From contig PLAH01000040.1 in the NCBI GenBank assembly GCA_003134045.1, positions 1-64,000 on the forward strand: 64,000 bases of DNA, in the 5' to 3' direction. Shown here piece after piece: positions 57,849 through 64,000 of the stretch. The notes beneath the pieces were generated by a model that made no database searches, had not been told where the DNA came from, and saw only the letters and a list, made by a program, of their open reading frames with translations. Source of the stretch: Gammaproteobacteria bacterium (GTDB taxonomy: Bacteria > Pseudomonadota > Gammaproteobacteria > Steroidobacterales > Steroidobacteraceae). The first letter of the stretch is position 1. Every line of letters begins with the position of its first letter. Made by a program: the position numbers and the translations under genes.

Positions 57849-58906
57849 AGCGCGACCCGCGGCAGCTGCCGTTCTTCGTAGGATTCCGCGAGTCTCGCAA
57901 TCACCCATATCAGATGAGGCTTCAATTCGCGGCGTGATCCGCGCAGGTACAGGTTCTGCGATTCGCAGCGCTCGATCATCAATCGCAATACCTGGTGTAC
58001 GAGATATTCACTGAACGCTCCGGCGCGGACGAACTGCTGGCGCAACGGATTGCGCAATTCGCGCAGCACGCTCGCGGCCTTGGGCGCCGACGCGCGGCGC
58101 GGGGTTGCAGTGAATATTTTGAGCAATAACTCATCCGCGCCGGAGCGGCGCGGCATCCGATAACGCGCCAGCTTCTTCTCGTAGTGCTGGCGCAGCGTGC
58201 CCGCCTCATCGGCGATGTCCTCGATATGCGTGCGGTCGGTGACCGGCGGCTTCGCATCGCCGATCTGCGCGGCCAAGCCGTCGATGTATTCGAGTTTGGC
58301 ATAGGCAGGCCACCCGCGATATTCCCGCCGCCACGCCGAGTTCGGTTTGAGCCAGACCGCAAAGGTTTCGGCAAAATCCTCGGTCGGGTGTGCCTGTGCA
58401 TACCATGAGCCCAAATGTTGTACGAACCGACGGCTTCCCGGACGCGGACGGTAGGTGTCGGGATACGGCAGCGATGCCGGGCCGAACACCTCGCGCCATA
58501 CCCGGCGTCTCCTCAGGCGGTAGGCGGAATCGATCGCATGCCCCGCCTCATGGCGCAGGATACGCATCAACCAGTTACGATTGCCGCCTTCGACTTCCCG
58601 CATGAACCGGCGCTCGATGCTCATCAAGCGCCGGTGCGCAAGATAGAAGGGAATCGCGATGCCGGGAATCCCATCGGGCGAGAACCATTCTTGAGCCAGC
58701 CAACAATGGGGTCTAAACCTGATACTACGGGTCGCCAATTCACGGTATAAACGATCAATGGCCTGTTCGAGGTCGGTACCATCGATCGTGAGTTTCAGAT
58801 CGCAAAAGCGCAGACTAAGCAATTGATCGTCGGACAGCGTTTCCCACGCGTACTGCGGGTGCCGTGACGGTCGTGAGCGAGCAGCAGCGGGACGGACTTG
58901 GGACAT
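57845..58906 (-). CDS. Putative zinc-binding metallopeptidase
   Basis: LMRILRHEAGHAIDSAYRL (HExxH-like HEAGH) and AHPTEDFAETFAVWL. Confidence 0.85.
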   Translation of the reverse strand: MSQVRPAAARSRPSRHPQYAWETLSDDQLLSLRFCDLKLTIDGTDLEQAIDRLYRELATRSIRFRPHCWLAQEWFSPDGIPGIAIPFYLAHRRLMSIERRFMREVEGGNRNWLMRILRHEAGHAIDSAYRLRRRRVWREVFGPASLPYPDTYRPRPGSRRFVQHLGSWYAQAHPTEDFAETFAVWLKPNSAWRREYRGWPAYAKLEYIDGLAAQIGDAKPPVTDRTHIEDIADEAGTLRQHYEKKLARYRMPRRSGADELLLKIFTATPRRASAPKAASVLRELRNPLRQQFVRAGAFSEYLVHQVLRLMIERCESQNLYLRGSRRELKPHLIWVIARLAESYEERQLPRVAL

Positions 58907-60164
58907 GGACGTGAAAACCCATATTGAGTCAGCGGAAATGGTACATTTAAAATCCGATAAAGGGGACGGTAGCGGCTCCGATAGTGCGGCAGCCGGCTTC
59001 TCACGCGCCCGCGACGCTCGGGAGCTGACGGTCGATGTGATTCGCAGCGTCGCCGGCGTGGCCGGCCTACAGCGCGACTTCGCGCAATTACAGGCGTCCA
59101 CCGGCAATACGCTGCCTTTCGCCTGCTACGAATGGCAGTTGACCTGGTGCCGGCACTTCCTGGACCAGGACCTCGGCATTCTCGATCAGCCCATGTTCTA
59201 TGTCATCCGGGACGGCGGTACCTGCGTCGGAATGATTCCCCTGATCCGGACCACCCGCCGGTTGGGCGGCTTGAATGTGTCGTCCGTCGGCCTGCTGGGC
59301 GCCGATCCGGCGATCACCGAAATTCGCACATCGTTGGTGCAGCCCGGCTATGAAGAGAGCGTCGCCATGGCGGTCGACGCCCGCCTCAAAGGCGCCCGCG
59401 ACTGGGACTGGATCCAATGGATCGCCACCGGCGGCGCTTTCGGCGCGGCGCTCGGCCGCGCGCGCGAACTGCGCTGGCAGCCTCTGGCGGCGAGTTATCT
59501 GCTGGATTTACCGCCGACCTGGGAGGAATTTCGAGCCGGCCTCAAGCGCAATATCCGCGAATCGCTGCGCCACTGCTACAACTCGCTGAAGCGCGACGGC
59601 CATCGGTTCGAGTTTCGCATCGTAACGGAAAAAGCCGCGGTGCCCGCTGCGCTGGATCGATTCTTCGAGTTGCATGTGCAGCGCGCCGCCATGCGGGGCG
59701 CCGTTGCACACCCGAATCGCTTCGCAAGTCCCGTCGTGCGCAATTTCGTCTACGATGTCTGCGCGCAGTTCGCGGAGCGCGGCAAGTTGCGCGTGTTCCA
59801 GCTCGAGATCGCCGGCCAGGTCGTGGCCTCGCGTATCGGGTTCGTGGTCGGCGAGAGCTTGTATTTGTACTATTCCGGCTTCGATCCGCACTGGTCGCGC
59901 TATAGCGTCATGACCACGACCGTTGCCGAGACCATCAAGTATGCGATCGCGCAAGGCATCACGACGATCAACTTATCGCCGGGAAACGACGTCTCCAAGA
60001 CTCGCTGGGGCCCGCGCGAAGTGAGCCATCAAACCGCCTACGAACACAGCGGGCGCCTGCGCTCGCGGCTGGTGCGCCACGCCTATATCAAAGCAAGTTC
60101 GGGGCAAGGGCTTCAGGGATGGCTGTTGCAGCGGTTGATGCCGGGGCGGCGAACCTGGAATTGA
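58905..60164 (+). CDS. GNAT/FemAB-like (BioF2-type) acyltransferase
   Basis: [99 protein letters not shown]. Confidence 0.85.
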   Translation: MDVKTHIESAEMVHLKSDKGDGSGSDSAAAGFSRARDARELTVDVIRSVAGVAGLQRDFAQLQASTGNTLPFACYEWQLTWCRHFLDQDLGILDQPMFYVIRDGGTCVGMIPLIRTTRRLGGLNVSSVGLLGADPAITEIRTSLVQPGYEESVAMAVDARLKGARDWDWIQWIATGGAFGAALGRARELRWQPLAASYLLDLPPTWEEFRAGLKRNIRESLRHCYNSLKRDGHRFEFRIVTEKAAVPAALDRFFELHVQRAAMRGAVAHPNRFASPVVRNFVYDVCAQFAERGKLRVFQLEIAGQVVASRIGFVVGESLYLYYSGFDPHWSRYSVMTTTVAETIKYAIAQGITTINLSPGNDVSKTRWGPREVSHQTAYEHSGRLRSRLVRHAYIKASSGQGLQGWLLQRLMPGRRTWN

Positions 60165-61086
60165 CCGGGTGCGGCTCCGTACGGAGCGCCACCACCCCCA
60201 GGGGCGTCTCCTCACGCAGCAACTCCCCCAATGGCATCCCCCCAAGGAACGTGTCTCCCGAGGGCATCTCGCCACGGAGCGCCTCTTTACGCAGCGTCTC
60301 CAGCCCCGCGAAATCGAACAGCGTCGGATCGGCCAATTGCGATGCGGACGCATTGCAGATGCCCGAGAAAATCGACTCGATTCGACCGGGAAATTTTTCC
60401 TCCCAGTCGCGCAGCATGTTCTTGACCACCAGCCGCTGCATATTGGTCTGCGACCCACACAGCGTGCAGGGGATGATGGGGAATTCCCGCGCCGTCGCGT
60501 ACCGTGCGATCGTCCTCTCGGCCACGTAGGCCAGGGGCCGAATCACGATATGCCGGCGGTCCTCGCTCAGCAGCTTGGGCGGCATCGCCTTCAGCCGTCC
60601 GCCGAAAAACATGTTCAAGAACAACGTCTCGACGATGTCATCGCGATGGTGGCCCAACGCGATCTTGGTGATGCCGTTCTCCGCGGCGTACCGATAGAGC
60701 GCGCCGCGCCTGAGGCGCGAACACAACCCGCACATGGTCTTGCCATCGGGAATGACGCGCTTGACCACCGAATAGGTGTTCTGCTCGATTATATGAAATG
60801 GCACACCGAGACCGGTCAGATACTCCGGCAGAACGTGCGCGGGAAACCCCGGTTGTTTCTGATCCAGATTGACGGCGATCAGATCGAAGCGGATCGGCGC
60901 GCTGCGTTGCAAGCTCACCAGCACATCGAGCAGGGTGTACGAGTCCTTGCCTCCCGACAGACAGACCATCACGCGGTCGCCATCGGCGATCATTGCGTAA
61001 TCGCCGATGGCCTTGCCCACCGAGCCGCGCAGTTGCGCCTGCAGCTTCTTGAAATTATTCGAATGCCGGACGGCCGTGTTCGGCAT
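60088..61086 (-). CDS. ttcA: tRNA 2-thiocytidine biosynthesis protein TtcA with repeat-containing C-terminal extension
   Basis: [18 protein letters not shown]-loop, [17 protein letters not shown]; extension [31 protein letters not shown]. Confidence 0.95.
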   Translation of the reverse strand: MPNTAVRHSNNFKKLQAQLRGSVGKAIGDYAMIADGDRVMVCLSGGKDSYTLLDVLVSLQRSAPIRFDLIAVNLDQKQPGFPAHVLPEYLTGLGVPFHIIEQNTYSVVKRVIPDGKTMCGLCSRLRRGALYRYAAENGITKIALGHHRDDIVETLFLNMFFGGRLKAMPPKLLSEDRRHIVIRPLAYVAERTIARYATAREFPIIPCTLCGSQTNMQRLVVKNMLRDWEEKFPGRIESIFSGICNASASQLADPTLFDFAGLETLRKEALRGEMPSGDTFLGGMPLGELLREETPLGVVALRTEPHPVNSRFAAPASTAATAIPEALAPNLL

Positions 61087-61088
61087 GG

Positions 61089-62588
61089 CTACGGTGCTTC
61101 CAGGTACTTGGCTTCCAGGTAGCGCAGATAAGCAGCCGCGGTGAGCGGCTTGCCGGTGGCCTGCTTCATGAGTTCCTGCACCGGTAGTCGTGCGCCCACG
61201 CCGTGCACGTTGTCGCGCAGCCAATCCATCACGCCGCCGAATTGTCCCGCGGCAATCTCGCTGTCCAGCGAGGGTCGCTCGGCGCGCAGCGCCTCGTTCA
61301 ACTGCCCGGCAATCACCGCGCCCAACGCGTAGGACGGGAAATACCCAAAATGTCCCACCGCCCAGTGGATGTCCTGCAAGCACCCCTCAACGTCATTGGT
61401 CGGGCGGATGCTCAGGCGCTGTTCGAGATTGGCGTTCCAGGCTTCCGGAATGTCGGTCACGCTCAGCGCGCCCTCGAGAATCTTCTTCTCGAGTTCGTAA
61501 CGCAGCATGATGTGCACCGGATACGTCAATTCGTCCGCGTCCATGCGAATCAAACTGCGCTTCACGCGGGTCAAATGCCGGTATAGGTTGTCTTCGCTCC
61601 ATTCCGGACCGTTCACCTGCAGGTATTTCTCCAACAGCGGCTTCAAGTAGCTCACGAAGGAACGGCTGCGGCACAGATTCATCTCGAACAATAACGACTG
61701 GCTCTCTTCCAGCGCGAGTCCGCGGTCGCGGCCCACCGGCTGGTCGCGCCATTTGAGCGGAAGGCCCAAATCGTACATGGCATGTCCGGTTTCGTGGACC
61801 GCGCCCAGCAACCCCGAAAACGGATCGTTCGCATCGAAGCGCGTGGTCACCCGGATGTCGCCGGGAACGCCCTCGGTAAAGGGGTGCTCGCTCTCATCGA
61901 GGCGTCCGCGATCGAAGGGGAAGCCGAGCGCTTTGAGAACGTCCACGGCCAGCGAACGCTGCCGCGACACGCTGAACTTGCCCACCAGCGGCAGGGGGGC
62001 CCGGCTGGCCTGCACTTCGATGGCCTGATTGATGAGTCCGGGAAGCTTGCGCGACAGCGCCTTGAAAATCGTATCGATGTCGGCCGTCGAAATGCCGGGA
62101 GTGAACCCGTCCACCAAGGCGTCGTACGGCGCCAGTCCGCGGGCCTGCCCCAGAAGCGCCGCCTTGTCGCGTACCAGGTGCACCACCTCCTCGAGGTGCG
62201 GGGCAAATATCTTGAAGTCGTTCGCCTTGCGTGCTTCGACCCAGAAAACTTCAGCTCTTGCCGTGGCCTTCGCCAGGCGCGCGATCAGCGACGGCGGCGT
62301 CGCGATGGCGTGATCGCGCTGGCGCCGCATTTCACGCAGATTGGCGAGCGGCCAATCCTCCAGCTGCGACGAGGCAGCCTCGGCACGCTCGAGCAGACGA
62401 GCCACTTTCGGCGTCGTCAGCAGGGCGTGGTGCTCGGTCTCGAGCGCCGCGAGCTGCTCGCCGCGCACATCGGCGCTGCCGCGCGGCATCATCACCGCCG
62501 CATCCCAGCGCAACAGCGACAATGCCCCGCGAAACGCATGCAGGCGGCGAAACTCTTGTTCCAGTTGTTCGTAGGGCGAAGCGGCCAT
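61089..62588 (-). CDS. M32 family (Taq-type) carboxypeptidase
   Basis: [14 protein letters not shown] HExxH-like motif, [22 protein letters not shown]; 499 aa. Confidence 0.95.
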   Translation of the reverse strand: MAASPYEQLEQEFRRLHAFRGALSLLRWDAAVMMPRGSADVRGEQLAALETEHHALLTTPKVARLLERAEAASSQLEDWPLANLREMRRQRDHAIATPPSLIARLAKATARAEVFWVEARKANDFKIFAPHLEEVVHLVRDKAALLGQARGLAPYDALVDGFTPGISTADIDTIFKALSRKLPGLINQAIEVQASRAPLPLVGKFSVSRQRSLAVDVLKALGFPFDRGRLDESEHPFTEGVPGDIRVTTRFDANDPFSGLLGAVHETGHAMYDLGLPLKWRDQPVGRDRGLALEESQSLLFEMNLCRSRSFVSYLKPLLEKYLQVNGPEWSEDNLYRHLTRVKRSLIRMDADELTYPVHIMLRYELEKKILEGALSVTDIPEAWNANLEQRLSIRPTNDVEGCLQDIHWAVGHFGYFPSYALGAVIAGQLNEALRAERPSLDSEIAAGQFGGVMDWLRDNVHGVGARLPVQELMKQATGKPLTAAAYLRYLEAKYLEAP

Positions 62589-62650
62589 GTCTCAAGTCTA
62601 CCAGATGGACGGCAAAACCGCCCACGCGGTCAGCTTAAAATCGTTCTAAT

Positions 62651-63136
62651 TCAATGGGTTGGTTGCAGCAGCGGGGGCAGCGAGCCGTTCTGGCGGAACG
62701 GCAGATCGCGCAGGAACGGCAGGTCGATGCTGGCCGCGCCGGTCAACTCATACTCCACGGAATCCGCATGCTTGTCCGAGTGGCTGGCCAGTTTCAACAG
62801 CACCAAAGCCATGTTGGCCGTGATCGTCATGTCGAACTGCGTCGCGCCTTGCGCCGGAACCACGAAAGCCCGGGTGTTGACGCCGCTCGCGATCCGCTCC
62901 CCCGCCACGTTCAACTCGGCATGCAAGCTCGTGACCGGCAGTGCACGATCGTTGGGATTCTGGATGTTGAATTTGACCAGAAAATTCTGCTGCAGCAGAT
63001 TGCCGCTGACCATCTCGATGCTCACCACCGACAAAATCGGCTTCTCGAATTTCGGCGCCACCAGCGAACAGGCCGCCAGCGACGACCACAATCCCAACAG
63101 CAACAGGAGGCGCATCAGCATTCGCAATGCTCGCAT
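62651..63136 (-). CDS. LEA14-like/WHy-domain lipoprotein
   Basis: LLLLLGLWSSLAACSLVAPKFEKPILSVVSIEMVSGNLLQQNFLVKFNIQNPNDRALPVTSLHAELNVAGERIASG. Confidence 0.85.
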   Translation of the reverse strand: MRALRMLMRLLLLLGLWSSLAACSLVAPKFEKPILSVVSIEMVSGNLLQQNFLVKFNIQNPNDRALPVTSLHAELNVAGERIASGVNTRAFVVPAQGATQFDMTITANMALVLLKLASHSDKHADSVEYELTGAASIDLPFLRDLPFRQNGSLPPLLQPTH

Positions 63137-63150
63137 GGCAACATAGCCAA

Positions 63151-63897
63151 ATGATACCGGTTATCCCAGGAGGCAGGTTTTTGCGCACCCGCTGCCCATC
63201 CCGTCCGGCAGCACCATCCAGCGTGGCAGCACAATCGCGTGTGGCGGCGCTATCCAGCGTGGCTGCGCTGGGGCTGGCCGTGGGCGCGGCGGCAGCGACG
63301 CCCAACACATCCATCGCGGGCGCCGCAGGAGCGCCCGGCGCGGCCACGCCGCCGGCGGCCGCAGGCATTTCTGTCGCGGCCAGCGCCGGCCCAGTCACGC
63401 CGACTGCCCCGCCCACCGGCTGCCTCACCTCCGGCGACGGCTACTTTCGCGCGCGGGTCCGCGGCGCCATCGATGCCACCATCGATTGGCCGAACAGCGG
63501 CACGCGCTGTCAGGGGGAACCCAAGGGCGTCCCGCCCGGCGTCCGTTTGAGCTTTCAGCGCGCGGCCGCCGGCAAACCGAACTTGTTGTTCGTATTCGGC
63601 CTGACCGGTATCCGCGAGGGGCTGCCGGCGCATGCCACGGGCGTGAACCTGACAGTCATCCTGCAGGGCACGAACCGCATATTCGGGACGCTCGGCGACT
63701 CACGCTGCACCATCGATTCACTCAGCCAGAAGCCTCTGCCCAGCCCCGGATCCTACCGCGTCGAAGCGCGCGGTTTCTGCACGCAGCCTGCTCACGCCGT
63801 GCGCGGCGACGGCGATCTGTTGGTCAGCACATTCGAGTTTGCCGGACCGGTCAGCTATACGACCGATGCCGCCGCCGTGAGCGCACCGGCGAAGTAA
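63151..63897 (+). CDS. Secreted hypothetical protein with repeat-built N-terminal hydrophobic segment
   Basis: PSSVAA-QSRVAA-LSSVAA-LGLAVGAAAA; mature part with 4 Cys; start codon uncertain. Confidence 0.6.
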   Translation: MIPVIPGGRFLRTRCPSRPAAPSSVAAQSRVAALSSVAALGLAVGAAAATPNTSIAGAAGAPGAATPPAAAGISVAASAGPVTPTAPPTGCLTSGDGYFRARVRGAIDATIDWPNSGTRCQGEPKGVPPGVRLSFQRAAAGKPNLLFVFGLTGIREGLPAHATGVNLTVILQGTNRIFGTLGDSRCTIDSLSQKPLPSPGSYRVEARGFCTQPAHAVRGDGDLLVSTFEFAGPVSYTTDAAAVSAPAK

Positions 63898-64000
63898 CAG
63901 GGGACTTCGGCACCGGGGACGGGATGGGGCGAGCTACCCAAGGCGCGGGCATGCGCGTCGGGCGCTGCTACCGAGCCGGGGCTCGAGGCAGCACCGTGGC

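Overview
The window is GC-rich, gene-dense bacterial chromosome. Gene content and order (dusB-fis-purH-purD, rho-trxA divergent from rhlB, plsB, greB, ttcA) point to a gammaproteobacterium; this is inference and no taxonomy search was run. I saw no rRNA, tRNA, CRISPR array, transposase or integrated phage. Most of it is ordinary housekeeping sequence: glnE, groES-groEL, aroQ-accB-accC-prmA, dusB-fis-purH-purD, SPFH/NfeD, rho-trxA/rhlB, cysQ, mscS-like, arfB, plsB, lemA-TPM, greB, hss, speA, uvrD/rep-like, ttcA and a Taq-type carboxypeptidase. The points most worth a second look are: (1) an orphan contractile phage-tail-sheath-like gene (34231-35871) with no other tail or injection-system genes nearby; (2) a compact ATP-grasp + zinc metallopeptidase + FemAB/BioF2-like acyltransferase locus (56814-60164) with a GTGA coupling and divergent genes whose start codons share one CATG; (3) repeated short in-frame tandem-repeat insertions or tails in otherwise conserved proteins (PrmA, the DUF3426-like protein, a HAD phosphatase, an S9 peptidase, TtcA, a secreted protein); (4) glnE with an apparent 2-nt deletion in a GC tract, a fused downstream M3 peptidase frame, and a 25-codon trans-aconitate-methyltransferase-like remnant overlapping its start; (5) a DsbD-like N-terminal domain without the transmembrane domain; (6) a small REP-like hairpin repeat family; and (7) a degenerate CIRCE element upstream of groES. 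Family names come from recognising motifs by eye, not from database searches.
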